DNA from: Cloacibacterium caeni
GTDB lineage: Bacteria; Bacteroidota; Bacteroidia; Flavobacteriales; Weeksellaceae
Direction of reading: 5' to 3'
Length of the DNA: 64,000 nucleotides
Assembly: GCF_907163125.1 (NCBI RefSeq)
Contig: NZ_OU015319.1
Location: 248,001-312,000 of the forward strand
Part shown: positions 26,211-35,800 of the stretch, piece by piece
How the letters are laid out: every line of letters starts with the position of its first letter
Numbering within the stretch: position 1 is the stretch's first letter
Translations under genes and position numbers: made by a program
Notes under the pieces: generated by a model
Told to the model about the DNA's origin: nothing
Databases searched by the model: none
What the model saw: the letters and a program-made list of their open reading frames with translations, nothing else

Positions 26211-26228
26211 AAAAGAGCCTCTCCGAGT
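26211..26228 (+). terminator. Second split terminator: left arm
   Basis: GCCTCTCC (26217-26224) pairs with GGAGAGGC at 27660-27667, followed by T5. The IS with AGT duplication interrupts the loop GAGTT. Confidence 0.85.
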
Positions 26229-26272
26229 TGGACTGCCCCCAAAAAGTTAGACACTTTTTAGGGGCATTTTTT

Positions 26273-26797
26273 ATGGGGAAAAGTAAATATTCAGTAGACT
26301 TTAAATTAAAAGCTATAAAGAGATATCACAAAGGGGATATTGGAACAGACGATTTAGGAAAACGCATTGGAGTTTGTGGTTCCTTGGTTCGTAAATGGAT
26401 AAAATTTTATGAACTTTATGGAGTTTCAGGACTTGTTCGGCTTTCCAATACGCATTACACAAAAGATTTTAAATTAAAGATTTTATCAGTAATTGAGAAA
26501 GAGAATTTAAGTTTAAAAGAAGCGTCGAGAAGGTTTAATATTCCTGCGGAGTCCAGTATTCTTAGTTGGCAGCGTAATTATAAAAAAAATGGTATTTTAG
26601 GTTTAGAAAACAGACCCAGAGGAAGACCTAAAACCATGAGTAATTACAAGCGAAAAAAAAAGAAAACAGGCAAACCCTTAACAAGGGAGGAAGAACTGTT
26701 GGAGAGGATTTATTATTTAGAAGCCGAGAACGCCATTTTAAAAAAGTTAGAAGCCTTAATTCAGGAAAGGAAAAATCCAAAGCCATCGAAGAGTTAA
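26273..26797 (+). CDS. IS3-family transposase OrfA (copy B)
   Basis: 174 residues from the ATG at 26273 (MGKSKYSVDFKLKAI): a double helix-turn-helix and a coiled-coil tail as in copy A. Near its end GGAAAAATCC (26769-26778) is the likely -1 slip region. The -1 frame from there reads EKSKAIEELRQDFDLAVLL straight into OrfB, so a fusion OrfAB is predicted. The slip site is weaker than the A6G of the other IS type in this window. Confidence 0.9.
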   Translation: MGKSKYSVDFKLKAIKRYHKGDIGTDDLGKRIGVCGSLVRKWIKFYELYGVSGLVRLSNTHYTKDFKLKILSVIEKENLSLKEASRRFNIPAESSILSWQRNYKKNGILGLENRPRGRPKTMSNYKRKKKKTGKPLTREEELLERIYYLEAENAILKKLEALIQERKNPKPSKS

Positions 26798-26838
26798 GGC
26801 AGGACTTTGATTTAGCAGTACTGCTGAATTGTACATCG

Positions 26839-27627
26839 ATGGCAAGAAGCAGTTTTTATTACTATCGAAAACGCTTTCAAATGAAAGATAAATATGCGGA
26901 AATAAAAGAAATGATTAAGCAGGTTTATCATCGTCACAAAGGAAGGTTGGGCTATAGAAGAATTACTTTGCTTTTGAAAGAAAAAGGAATTTTGATTAAT
27001 CACAAAACTGTTTTACGACTTATGAAAATATTAGGTTTAAAGAGTATTATCCGAGTGAAGAAATATAAATCTTACAAGGGAGAGCAAGGGAAAATTGCGC
27101 CCAATGTTCTACAGAGGAATTTCAAATCGGACACTCCTAATCAGAAATGGGCAACCGATGTTACAGAGTTTAATGTATCGGGTAATAAACTTTACCTATC
27201 TCCAATCATCGATTTATTTAATGGTGAAATTGTCAGTTTTGACTTATCTGAAAGACCTGTGTTTAGCCAAATCATCAGAATGCTAAAGAAATCATTCAGA
27301 AAAGTAAAATCTACACAGAACATCATTCTACATTCTGATCAAGGTTGGCAATATCAAATGAAAGCTTATCAAAATATATTAAAAGAAAAAGGTATTATTC
27401 AAAGTATGTCCCGAAAAGGAAACTGTTTGGACAATGCGGTGATAGAAAACTTTTTTGGAACGATAAAATCAGAAATGTTTTATACCAGAAAGTTTGGTTC
27501 CATTCAGGAACTTAAGAAGGAAATAGTGAAGTACATTCACTATTACAACAATGATAGAATAAGACTCAATCTCAAAGGAAAGAGTCCGGTACAGTACCGA
27601 ACTCTTTCCTTTGAAAATATTGTTTAA
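26839..27627 (+). CDS. IS3-family transposase OrfB (copy B)
   Basis: 262 residues from the ATG, with the DDE core WATDVTEF / LHSDQGWQY / NAVIENFFG intact. Nearly identical to copy A, differing at a handful of sites (for example KAYQNILKEKG for KHYQNLLKEKG). Both copies look able to transpose. Confidence 0.93.
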   Translation: MARSSFYYYRKRFQMKDKYAEIKEMIKQVYHRHKGRLGYRRITLLLKEKGILINHKTVLRLMKILGLKSIIRVKKYKSYKGEQGKIAPNVLQRNFKSDTPNQKWATDVTEFNVSGNKLYLSPIIDLFNGEIVSFDLSERPVFSQIIRMLKKSFRKVKSTQNIILHSDQGWQYQMKAYQNILKEKGIIQSMSRKGNCLDNAVIENFFGTIKSEMFYTRKFGSIQELKKEIVKYIHYYNNDRIRLNLKGKSPVQYRTLSFENIV

Positions 27628-27655
27628 TTTTGTCTAAACTTTTGGGTGCAGTCTA

Positions 27656-27672
27656 AGTTGGAGAGGCTTTTT
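27656..27672 (+). terminator. Second split terminator: right arm
   Basis: GGAGAGGC (27660-27667) plus T5, complement of 26217-26224; preceded by the AGT duplication. Confidence 0.8.
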
Positions 27673-27716
27673 CGTTTATAAAATTTGGTAGAAAATTTTA
27701 TCAATCTTGAAAAATT

Positions 27717-27740
27717 AAAAAACTTCCCGAAGGAAGTTTT
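27717..27740 (-). terminator. Terminator of the DUF6943-like gene
   Basis: AAAACTTCC / GGAAGTTTT with loop CGAA, and A-rich on the left (T-run on the minus strand). Seven bases from the stop. Confidence 0.8.
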
Positions 27741-27746
27741 AAAAAT

Positions 27747-28172
27747 TTACATCGATAAATAGTAACGTCTAACTAAACTATCACGAAGTTCTTTTACTGC
27801 TTTAGCCTGCTGTTCAATTTTCTTTTCTAGTTCCCATGTAGATTTGATTTTAAGTGTCATTTCTGGGTTTTGGGAGGATTTTTCAAGAGCTGGAATAATA
27901 AAATTGCGCATCAGTGTTTTTAGTTCAGAAATACGAAGCATTTCAATAACACTTCCGCACAAGTAAGGATGGAAAAAGCCATGTTTCCAGAGGGCGTAAA
28001 ATGTCCAGTAAACATTTTCCATTTCTTCTAAGCTGCTGCAGTATAAAATAAAGCAGTTCGGACAAGGTTCTTGGAGCGGTTTTCCTGCATTTCTGCCACG
28101 GTTAAGAATAAAAATTGCGGTTTTTGGCGTAGCCTGTTGTACATCGTATGTACGTACTTTGAAATTTTGCAT
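27747..28172 (-). CDS. Conserved hypothetical protein (DUF6943-like)
   Basis: 141 residues from the ATG at 28172 (MQNFKVRTYDVQQATPKTAIF). A longer frame adds a Phe-rich stretch coded by the neighbouring A/T-rich palindrome and is not credible. Features: ILNRGRNAGKP, EPCPNCFILYC with a C-x2-C pair, ENVYWTFYALWKHGFFHPYLCGSVIEMLRI, and a helical C-terminus (EKKIEQQAKAVKELRDSL). I associate this pattern with DUF6943 from mobile elements of Bacteroidota, from memory. Function unknown. Confidence 0.6.
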   Translation of the reverse strand: MQNFKVRTYDVQQATPKTAIFILNRGRNAGKPLQEPCPNCFILYCSSLEEMENVYWTFYALWKHGFFHPYLCGSVIEMLRISELKTLMRNFIIPALEKSSQNPEMTLKIKSTWELEKKIEQQAKAVKELRDSLVRRYYLSM

Positions 28173-28227
28173 AACTCGGGATTTAATGATTCGACTATGC
28201 TCATCAACCCTGCTTCGCAGGAAAATT

Positions 28228-28437
28228 TCTAAAAGAAAAAAAAGGAAAAAAAAGAAAGTGTTCAATTCTACAGGAGGGAAAATGCGATGCAATATTTTTT
28301 TGAAAAAAGTATGGGCGTTTTTTGCTTTTCACGAACATAGTTTTTTCAAAAAACCCTTTATGGGCTAGATATTGTCAGCGCATTTTCCCGGACGTATACC
28401 TTTACTTTCTTTTTTTTTATTTTTTGCCGAGGGTCGG
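28228..28437. repeat. Palindrome P1 (about 210 bp)
   Basis: Nested imperfect arms. Inner TTTTTTGAAAAAAGTATG (28296-28313) pairs with 28336-28353 at 17 of 18 positions. Middle GGGAAAATGCG (28276-28286) pairs with 28379-28389 perfectly. Outer A-rich 28232-28257 faces T-rich 28402-28436. Part of a 1.25-kb stretch (28173-29424) without a credible gene. Confidence 0.75.
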
Positions 28438-28517
28438 CATCCTATTTTTTGACGAAAACGCTTGAAAAATGTGCACGTTCTTTTGATAACAACACTAAAT
28501 GGGAAGGAGTGGCAAAG

Positions 28518-28564
28518 ACAGTGGTGTGCCCTTAGGATTAGGTGAGGGAAAAGCACACGACTGT
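28518..28564. repeat. Palindrome P2
   Basis: ACAGTGGTGTGC pairs with GCACACGACTGT (11 of 12) around a 23-base loop. It is preceded by AAAG and followed by GCGCGGT, the same flanks as P3. Between P2 and P3 (28565-28784) I see nothing recognisable. Confidence 0.7.
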
Positions 28565-28784
28565 GCGCGGTTCCTTAGTCAGCGCATGTGAGGCAGGAAT
28601 GAAACGGACCTATTTCCGTGAAAGGGAATGCCGAACATGGGCTGCAGGAACTTGGGAAGCGGTGGAAATTGGGAATGGTGCTGGAAAAACGGGGTAAACA
28701 CTTCGTGCAGAAAATGGTGGTGTAGAAAAATTCAACTAGGTAAAAACGTAAAAAGATGACAGACAGTGATAAGCGGAGGTAAAG

Positions 28785-28941
28785 ACAGTGGTATTCTAGC
28801 TGAAAAAAATTGCTTTTTGTTGGCGTTATCAGATGGCGCAGAGCATAGACCATATAAAAGACTTTGACTACTATTATGCTTTGTGCCGTCTGATAATATA
28901 GCGGAGGGCAAAAGTGATTTTTTCAGCTCTAATACTACTGT
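28785..28941. repeat. Palindrome P3 (157 bp)
   Basis: Starts ACAGTGGTATT and ends AATACTACTGT. It continues inward with AGCTGAAAAAA / TTTTTTCAGCT, TTATCAGATGGC / GCCGTCTGATAA and GCAGAGCATA / TATGCTTTGTGC, leaving a loop of roughly 20 bases. Flanks AAAG and GCGCGGT as in P2. Confidence 0.8.
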
Positions 28942-28955
28942 GCGCGGTACTGGAA

Positions 28956-29026
28956 GCTGACCAATGACCAAAAAATCTTTTTCTTTTTCTAAAGATTTTT
29001 TTTGGCAGTGGTTTGCTGGAGGTACT
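28956..29026. repeat. Palindrome P4
   Basis: CCAAAAAATCTTT pairs with AAAGATTTTTTTTGG. The outer parts GCTGACCAATGA / CAGTGGTTTGC also pair with mismatches. Begins 15 bases after P3. Confidence 0.7.
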
Positions 29027-29058
29027 GGAAAAAGAGAAAACGAATGCACCATTTTCTG

Positions 29059-29078
29059 CCCTTCGACTCCGCTCAGGG
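29059..29078. repeat. REP-like dispersed repeat
   Basis: CCCTTCGACTCCGCTCAGGG, the unit related to 25599-25646 and 62367-62386. Confidence 0.65.
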
Positions 29079-29198
29079 TAAACTCCTAAGCTTTGGAGGG
29101 GATTAGAAGGTGTTCTTTGTGGGACTGCACTACTAAATTATAACCAAGCGAGCGGTTGCAAGGTGTAGCGCATAAAGGCTATGCCTGTTGCTAGGAAA

Positions 29199-29344
29199 GC
29201 ATTTAACATAATTTCCAATTATAGGCACTATGGTGCTGGTTTGCACGTAATGAAGTACTTCGGCAGGCTGAGCACAGGCGTGCGGAATGGAGGGCAACGT
29301 TGTAGCGGCTGGCCTGTGCGTATAATTGTCATTATGTTACTTGC
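29199..29344. repeat. Palindrome P5, attC-like (146 bp)
   Basis: The left arm 29199-29228 (GCATTTAACATAAT...CAATTATAGGCAC) pairs with 29316-29344 (GTGCGTATAATTG...ATTATGTTACTTGC) with one bulge and few mismatches. An inner GCACG / CGTGC pair lies inside. ATTTAAC fits the integron R'' box RYYYAAC, but the facing GTTACTT misfits GTTRRRY. A dispersed hairpin of the type common in flavobacteria is the likelier reading. Confidence 0.75.
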
Positions 29345-29397
29345 TGTGGCATCGGGGATATTTTGGAGGCTCATTATTTTTGCACAATATCTCCCAT

Positions 29398-29418
29398 AAA
29401 AAAACGGACCGAAGCCCG
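29398..29418 (-). terminator. Terminator of the Zn/Cd efflux operon
   Basis: On the minus strand CGGGC-TTCG-GTCCG, a stem closed by a UUCG tetraloop, followed by T7. Seven bases after the P-type ATPase stop. Confidence 0.8.
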
Positions 29419-29424
29419 CCTTGT

Positions 29425-31533
29425 TTAAAATTTCATTTTCTGAATCCTTACCGCATTTAGTATGGCAAGCAATGCTACGCCCACATCTGCAAAGACTGCT
29501 TCCCACATCGTGGCTAACCCCCCTGCTCCTAATACCAAGACCACTGCTTTTACTCCAAAGGCCAACGCGATGTTCTGCCAAACAATTTTTTTGGTTTGCT
29601 TGCCAATATTAATGGCCATTGGGATTTTTGAAGGTTTGTCGTCCTGAATTACCACATCAGCGGTTTCAATGGTGGCATCACTCCCAAGGCCACCCATCGC
29701 TATGCCAACATCACTTAAAGCTACAACCGGCGCATCGTTGACTCCGTCGCCAACAAATGCAACCGTTTCATTCCGTGCTTTTATTTCTTTGACTTTATTC
29801 ACTTTATCTTCCGGCAATAAATCGCCAAAAGCATTAGGTATGCCCAGTTTTCCTGCTACAGCTTTGACTACCGTTGCTTTATCACCGCTCAACATGGTAA
29901 CTTTTACTCCTAAACTTTGAAGTTTCTGTACAGTTTCGGCAGCGTCTTCTTTGATGCTATCCGCAATGGTAAGGTATCCCGCAAATTTTCCTTCATAAGC
30001 AATGGCAATCAATGTTTCTACAATATCGTTTGGATTTACATCATATTGGATATTGAATTTATCCATCAGTTTAAAGTTTCCTACGAGCAACTCTTTTCCC
30101 TGATACGATCCCTTCAGGCCATGTCCCGCTATTTCTTCTACATTGTCGAGAATTATAGTATGGTCGGGTTCACCGAGATGATCGTGAATGGCAGTTGCCA
30201 CCGGATGGGTTGATGAATTTTCGATTACATTCACTAATTTTAGAATTAAATCCCGGTCAAATTCCTGCTTTAGATTGACGGTCTGTACTTTAAAGACGCC
30301 CTCAGTCATGGTTCCGGTCTTATCCATAACCACATTTTTGACCTCTGCCAACGCATCCAGAAAGTTACTGCCCTTAAATAAAATTCCATTTCTGCTTGCG
30401 GCACCAATGCCACCAAAGTATCCTAGTGGAATACTAATTACTAATGCACATGGACAGGATATTACCAGGAATATAAGGGCGCGATATAACCAGTCCCGGA
30501 AAATATATTCATCGACAAACAAATAGGGTAACAGACAGATTGCCACAGCGAGAAATACCACGATTGGGGTATAGATGCGGGCAAATTTCCTGATGAACAA
30601 TTCGGTGGGTGCTTTCTGTGCAGTCGCATTCTGTACCAATTCCAGAATCTTTGAAAGTTTCGAATCATTGTAGAGGGTATTGACCTGCACTTTTGCTACC
30701 GTATTCAGGTTAATCATTCCTGCAAGGACGGTATCGTTTTTCTGTTTTGTATCCGGTTTGCTTTCACCGGTAAGTGCCGAAGTATTGAACGAAGCACTGT
30801 CTGAAATCAAAATTCCATCCAGGGCCAGTTTTTCTCCCGGTTTCAGCTGAATAACCGAATCCAGTGCAACTTCCGCCGCTTTTACCGTTTGTGGGCGGTT
30901 ATCCACCAAGATGGTCACTTCATCGGGACGCTGATCGAGAAGTTTTGCTATGTTTCCTTTTGCGCGCTGAACGGCTAAAGTCTGGAAAACTTCGCCTACT
31001 GAATAGAAGAGCATTACAGCTACCCCTTCAGGATATTCACCAATTGCAAAGGCACCTATTGTGGCAATAGACATTAGAAAAAACTCCGAAAACACATCTC
31101 CCTTCCTGATACTTTCAAACGCTTCTTTAAGAACCGGTAAACCTACCGGAAGATATGCCGCTGCATACCAACCAACCCGCAACCAATCATTGAACCAAGA
31201 TTGAGGGATCAAATAATCGATTCCCAATCCTGCCATTAGAATCACGAATGAAATAATAGCCGGAAGAAATAGCTGGAAAGTTGATTTTCCCTGATTAGAA
31301 TGATCGTGACCATCATCATCATCATCGTGTTCATCGCCAGGTTTATGGCCATCCTTTTCTGAATGCTCGCTTTTTGAACGGTTTATTTTCTCATCTACAG
31401 CACAACATGCTTTATCGCCTAACTCTTTTTTCAATCTTTGGTCTGCAACCAAATTGATTTTTTCTTCTTCTGTACAACACAACTGACGACCATTTTCGTC
31501 GAAAGTATGTGTATGTAATTTATTATTTGCCAT
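29425..31533 (-). CDS. Heavy-metal P-type ATPase (Zn/Cd/Pb type)
   Basis: Inner-membrane ATP-driven metal exporter, 702 residues. The metal-site motif CPC (near residue 360, SCPCALVISIP), phosphorylation site DKTGTMTEG, hinge GDGVNDAPVVALSDVGIAMG and the actuator TGESKP are all intact. The N-terminus lacks a ferredoxin-like HMA domain. Instead it has two CC pairs (QLCCTEEE, KACCAVDE) and a His/Asp-rich stretch (GDEHDDDDDGHDH), which fits Zn2+/Cd2+ rather than copper. Last gene of the leftward module after an RND adaptor and pump. Symbol cadA or zntA would be a guess. Confidence 0.92.
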   Translation of the reverse strand: MANNKLHTHTFDENGRQLCCTEEEKINLVADQRLKKELGDKACCAVDEKINRSKSEHSEKDGHKPGDEHDDDDDGHDHSNQGKSTFQLFLPAIISFVILMAGLGIDYLIPQSWFNDWLRVGWYAAAYLPVGLPVLKEAFESIRKGDVFSEFFLMSIATIGAFAIGEYPEGVAVMLFYSVGEVFQTLAVQRAKGNIAKLLDQRPDEVTILVDNRPQTVKAAEVALDSVIQLKPGEKLALDGILISDSASFNTSALTGESKPDTKQKNDTVLAGMINLNTVAKVQVNTLYNDSKLSKILELVQNATAQKAPTELFIRKFARIYTPIVVFLAVAICLLPYLFVDEYIFRDWLYRALIFLVISCPCALVISIPLGYFGGIGAASRNGILFKGSNFLDALAEVKNVVMDKTGTMTEGVFKVQTVNLKQEFDRDLILKLVNVIENSSTHPVATAIHDHLGEPDHTIILDNVEEIAGHGLKGSYQGKELLVGNFKLMDKFNIQYDVNPNDIVETLIAIAYEGKFAGYLTIADSIKEDAAETVQKLQSLGVKVTMLSGDKATVVKAVAGKLGIPNAFGDLLPEDKVNKVKEIKARNETVAFVGDGVNDAPVVALSDVGIAMGGLGSDATIETADVVIQDDKPSKIPMAINIGKQTKKIVWQNIALAFGVKAVVLVLGAGGLATMWEAVFADVGVALLAILNAVRIQKMKF

Positions 31534-31581
31534 AAGTTTTATTTTAATAATGTATTAATTCTTATTTTGAAGTGCTATTTC

Positions 31582-32817
31582 TTAATGACCATCACCTTCC
31601 TCTCCCTTATTATTTAACTTAGCCAAGATAAAGAAGGCGTTCTTAATTACGATTTTAGCATCGGCAGGAATTGGTTTTAAAGGTGTAATTTGTGTGTAGC
31701 CTAAAGCAGTAACCCCTTTAGCAACAGGAATTTTTTCAAAACCTACTTCCTTTTCCACAATTGTTTTTTTGTTATTTCCGTTTGTTGAAGTTGATACTTT
31801 TTCGTTATTTTCTTCTTTATCATGATCGGACTGCATTATAAAGATAAAATCCTGTCCCTTATCATTAACTATAGCTTCAGTAGGAACGGATGCAGTAGTT
31901 TGCTTATCAAGACTTATGACTGCGGTAACATTCATGCCATCAATAAGACCTGATCGGTCACCGACGACTTGTGCGTGAACAGGAACAGTTTTGCTTTCTC
32001 CTTCAAAGGCTGTACCTATTGAAGTTATTTTTGCATCATACTCTTTACCTGGACTGTTGGTAAGTGTAAAATGAATGGTTTGTCCTGGCTGTACTTTACC
32101 CAAGTCTTTTTCATATACATAGATATCTAAATGCAGGGCTGAGTTGCTTACAATTTCGGCAATTGGCGAAGCCATGTCTACATTACTCCCGATTTGCGCA
32201 ATCACTTTACTTACCGTTCCGCTGATGGGCGCGCGCACCGCAAGGGACGAACTGTAACCCTGAGCTGCACCGATGCTGCCTAGCTGTTTCTGCAGTCCGG
32301 AGCGCTGGCTTCGTAATGTTGCAAGATCTGTCTGTGCCTGCTGAAATTTCTTTAACGGTGCGGCATTTCCTTTATAAAGCTGCTGGGCACGCGTTACCTC
32401 CAGCTCTGCCATCTTGATTTGGCCATTCACCTGCTGCAGCTGCTGCTGCATCACGATTAAATCGGGATTTGATATCGTTGCTATAACTTTTCCCCGCGAC
32501 ACATAACTTCCAGGCTGGACATACAATGAGCGCACTATACCGCTGTATGAGGGCGTGACAAATGCTTTATTCTGATTCGGCACGGTTAGCATACCGCTCA
32601 CCTTGATGGTATTGGAAAGCTCCTTACTTTCGATACTGCCCATCTGGATGCCTACAGTTTTTATCTGTTCTTCGGTGAAATGTGCCACATTAGGATCTTC
32701 GTGCTCATCGGGCTTCTCTACTGCAGTTGCTTCTTTGGTTTCAGTGACTTCTGATTCTTTTTTGCATCCTGTCAACAAGACAGAGACCGCAAAAATTAGG
32801 GTGATATATTTTTTCAT
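31582..32817 (-). CDS. RND efflux periplasmic adaptor (CzcB-like)
   Basis: 411-residue lipoprotein (signal IFAVSVLLTGC) of the membrane-fusion family. It links the inner-membrane pump to the outer-membrane channel. Visible: the lipoyl-like half VSGMLTVPNQNKAFVTPSYSG, the helical hairpin (VMQQQLQQVNGQIKMAELEVTRAQQ), the second lipoyl half RAPISGTVSKVIAQIG and the beta-barrel with GMNVTAVISLD. A His/Asp/Glu stretch (SDHDKEENNEK) near residue 340 may touch metal. 22 bases after the pump gene, so co-transcribed with it. Confidence 0.9.
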   Translation of the reverse strand: MKKYITLIFAVSVLLTGCKKESEVTETKEATAVEKPDEHEDPNVAHFTEEQIKTVGIQMGSIESKELSNTIKVSGMLTVPNQNKAFVTPSYSGIVRSLYVQPGSYVSRGKVIATISNPDLIVMQQQLQQVNGQIKMAELEVTRAQQLYKGNAAPLKKFQQAQTDLATLRSQRSGLQKQLGSIGAAQGYSSSLAVRAPISGTVSKVIAQIGSNVDMASPIAEIVSNSALHLDIYVYEKDLGKVQPGQTIHFTLTNSPGKEYDAKITSIGTAFEGESKTVPVHAQVVGDRSGLIDGMNVTAVISLDKQTTASVPTEAIVNDKGQDFIFIMQSDHDKEENNEKVSTSTNGNNKKTIVEKEVGFEKIPVAKGVTALGYTQITPLKPIPADAKIVIKNAFFILAKLNNKGEEGDGH

Positions 32818-32838
32818 GTTATATTCTCTTTTGGATCC

Positions 32839-35800
32839 TTAATTTTTAATATAGTAGTTATATTGTATTACTGCCATGTTGTATTCGTTCAGTGCAATCA
32901 AATAGTTTTTTCTAATGTCTATAGCTTGGGTGAAAAACTGGTGCATTTCAGAAAACCCTATTTCCCCAGCTTTGTAACTCAGCATTGCCGCATCGAAAAT
33001 TTGGTCTGCCTGTTTCAAACCTATACTTTCATAATATTTAAGCATTTCAGCAGCTTTCAGAATTTCAGTATAGCTGGAGCGGGTTTGTGCCGCGAACTGA
33101 TTTTCCTGATAGCGCAGCTGAGATTGTTGAATTTCGACCTCGGCTTCTGCAGACTGCAATTTGGCTTTGTAAGCAGTCTTTCCAAAAATGGGAAATTCTA
33201 CCGCTACTGAAAAGCCTGTTATGGGATCCTTCATTCCGTATAATCTCTGGGAAAATATTCTTCCCGAAAAGTCAGGTTTGTTCTGCATTTTCTGAACCTC
33301 TATATTCGCCCTTGCTATTTCTATATTCTGCTGCTGCAGAGCCAATGAGGGATGAAAACTGTCTGACGGAAAGTCATCCACATCCAGTTTCTGCAAATTG
33401 GTGTCTTCCGGCAAGTACATCTTCTGAGTATTGAGAAAAAGGCTCAACTGCTGCTGCTGTACTGAAATATTCTGTTGGTTTTGCTGTTTCTGTGCCTGCA
33501 GCTCCTTCATCCGTGCTTCGGCAGCAATGTTTTCCAGTCCTGCAGCTTCACCCGTTTTGAAACGAAGATTAGCTGCTTCGTACATACTGGTGTAATATTC
33601 ATCAAGTTTCTGATAAAGTCTGGCTAGATCCTGAAGGTACCACAGCTGATAAAATGCTGTGTTTACCTCTTTTTTAATTACGGCATCGAGCATACCTTTA
33701 TTAAGCTGGTGGTATTTTAGCTGCTCCTCAAAATACTTTCTTTTCGCCTTATATAATCCCGGCCATTGGATTGATTGCTGGACTCCAATTTTTAATTCGC
33801 CATTGGGATCACTTGGCCTCATATCGTCATTTTCTATAAAAATGCCGGTCTTAGGAATTTCACGCGTAGTTTTGGTCTCCAGCACAGCTTTGCTTACCTG
33901 AGCACGGTTTACGGAGTACTGCAAATTATTGGCTAGTGCTATTTTCACTGCATCATTTGGCGAGATCCTTTCCTGTGCCTGGAAGGAGCCTGTCACAAGA
34001 CAGAGCAGCAAGACCAGCACCGGAAGCGGTGAATTTTTAATATTTCTCAATTTAGTTCTGAATTGGTTTTTAGAATTGAAGATGATATACAGCAAAGGCA
34101 ATACAAACAGCGTTAGAAAGGTCGCCGTAACCAAACCGCCGATAACTACTGTTGCAAGCGGTCTTTGCACTTCGGCACCGCTCCCGGTAGAAAAAGCCAT
34201 CGGGAAAAATCCAAATGATGCTACGGCTGCCGTCATCAATACAGGACGAAGCCTGATACTGGTTCCTTCTATGACCCTTCGTATTACATTATTTACACCG
34301 GATTTCTGTAGGTCTTTGAAAGTACTCACCAAGACGATACCGTTCAGGACGGCCACACCAAATAACGCAATGAAGCCCACTCCTGCAGAAATACTGAATG
34401 GCATATCTCTTATGAGCAACGCAAACACACCGCCAATAGCACTCATTGGTATTGCAGTAAATATAAGCAAGCTGTCTTTTAGGTTGCGGAAGGCAAAATA
34501 AAGCAAGAGAAAAATGAGTGCTAAAGCAACCGGCACGGCAATCTGTAATCTGGAAGAGGCCTGTTCCAGGTTTTCAAAAGTACCACCATAGGTATAATAA
34601 TATCCGGGGGGCAGCAGGTTGGCATCAGTGAGTTTTTGCTGAATTTCGGTCACCACACTTTCTACATCTCTATCTTTTACATTGAAACCTACGACGATGC
34701 GGCGCTTTCCATCTTCCCGACTTATCTGTGCCGGACCGTCTTTATATTCCACTTTTGCGATCTGTGAAAGCGGAATCTGGACTCCGTTTGCGGTTGGAAT
34801 AAAGAGGCTGCTGACGTCCTCAATAGAGCTTCTGCTCGCACTGTCCAGACGCGCGACCAGATTGAATTTCTTTTCATCTTCAAACACTACTCCTGCTGTT
34901 TCACCAGCAAACGCAGTACTTACTGTGTGATTAATATCCTCAATATTGAGACCGTAGGAGGCGAGGCGGGCTCTGTCGTAGGTAATGGTAATTTGGGGAA
35001 ATCCCACGGTCTGCTCAATCTGGGGTTCTGTGGCCCCCTGAACGGTCTGGACGACTTTGGCAACGTCCGGTGCCAATTCAGCGAGGGTGTCGATATTTTC
35101 ACCAAATATTTTAATCGCCACATCCTGTCTTACCCCGGTCATTAATTCGTTAAAACGCATCTGTATGGGTTGGGAGACTTCAAAAAACACGCCAGGTATC
35201 ATTTCCAGTTTTTCCATCATTTCGGCACTTAACTCTTCGTAAGATTTGTCGCTGTCTTTCCAATCTTTTTTAGGTTTTAGCGTGACAATAAGATCGGTTG
35301 CTTCGGGCGGCATAGGGTCTGTTGGAACCTCCGCGCTTCCGGTTTTACCGACCACGGTGTTGACTTCGGGAAATGATTTCAAAATACGGCTTGCCTGCAT
35401 AGAAGTTTCTATACTTTGTGAAAGGGAGGTGCCCTGTGGCAGAATACAATGTACGGCAAAATCACCTTCCTGAAGTTGGGGTATAAATTCGCCGCCCATG
35501 CGAGAGAACAGCAGAAGCGACACCGTAAGCAGCGCTATGGCCGCGGCAACTACTGCATATTTAAATGCAATAGCCTTCTGCAACAACGGAACGTAAAAAT
35601 TATGGATCTTAGCCATCATTTTATCGGCAAAGGTCTTTTTGGCACTGATATTTTTAGATAAAAACAATGCGGACATCATGGGTATATAAGTAAGAGAGAG
35701 GATCAGTGCTCCGACAATGGCAAATGATACGGTCTCTGCCATAGGACGGAACATTTTACCTTCAATTCCCTGAAGTGACAGAATGGGTAGGTAGACAATA

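Larger units (their letters stand above)
26229..27655 (+). mobile_element. IS3-family element, 1427 bp, copy B
   Basis: Same element as copy A in the opposite orientation. Ends are TGGACTGCCCCC at the left and GGGTGCAGTCTA at the right. Target duplication AGT at 26226-26228 and 27656-27658. Removing the IS and one AGT restores a perfect terminator hairpin. Confidence 0.93.

Noticed and set aside
22311-27655. Composite transposon bounded by two inverted 1427-bp IS copies
   Set aside because: The outer flanks also read AGT, but each copy splits its own terminator, whose two arms lie directly on either side of that same copy. This requires two separate insertions.
28173-28292. 40-residue N-terminal extension of the DUF6943-like protein
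   Set aside because: It is coded by the A/T-rich arm of palindrome P1 and is a Phe/Leu run; the ATG at 28172 starts the regular part.
28159-29052. Several short frames on both strands in the palindrome region
   Set aside because: They overlap inverted repeats, have Phe- or Lys-rich low-complexity products and no start context.
29199-29344. True integron attC site
   Set aside because: The right box GTTACTT does not fit GTTRRRY, no cassette gene or integrase is visible, and similar hairpins are common in flavobacteria.
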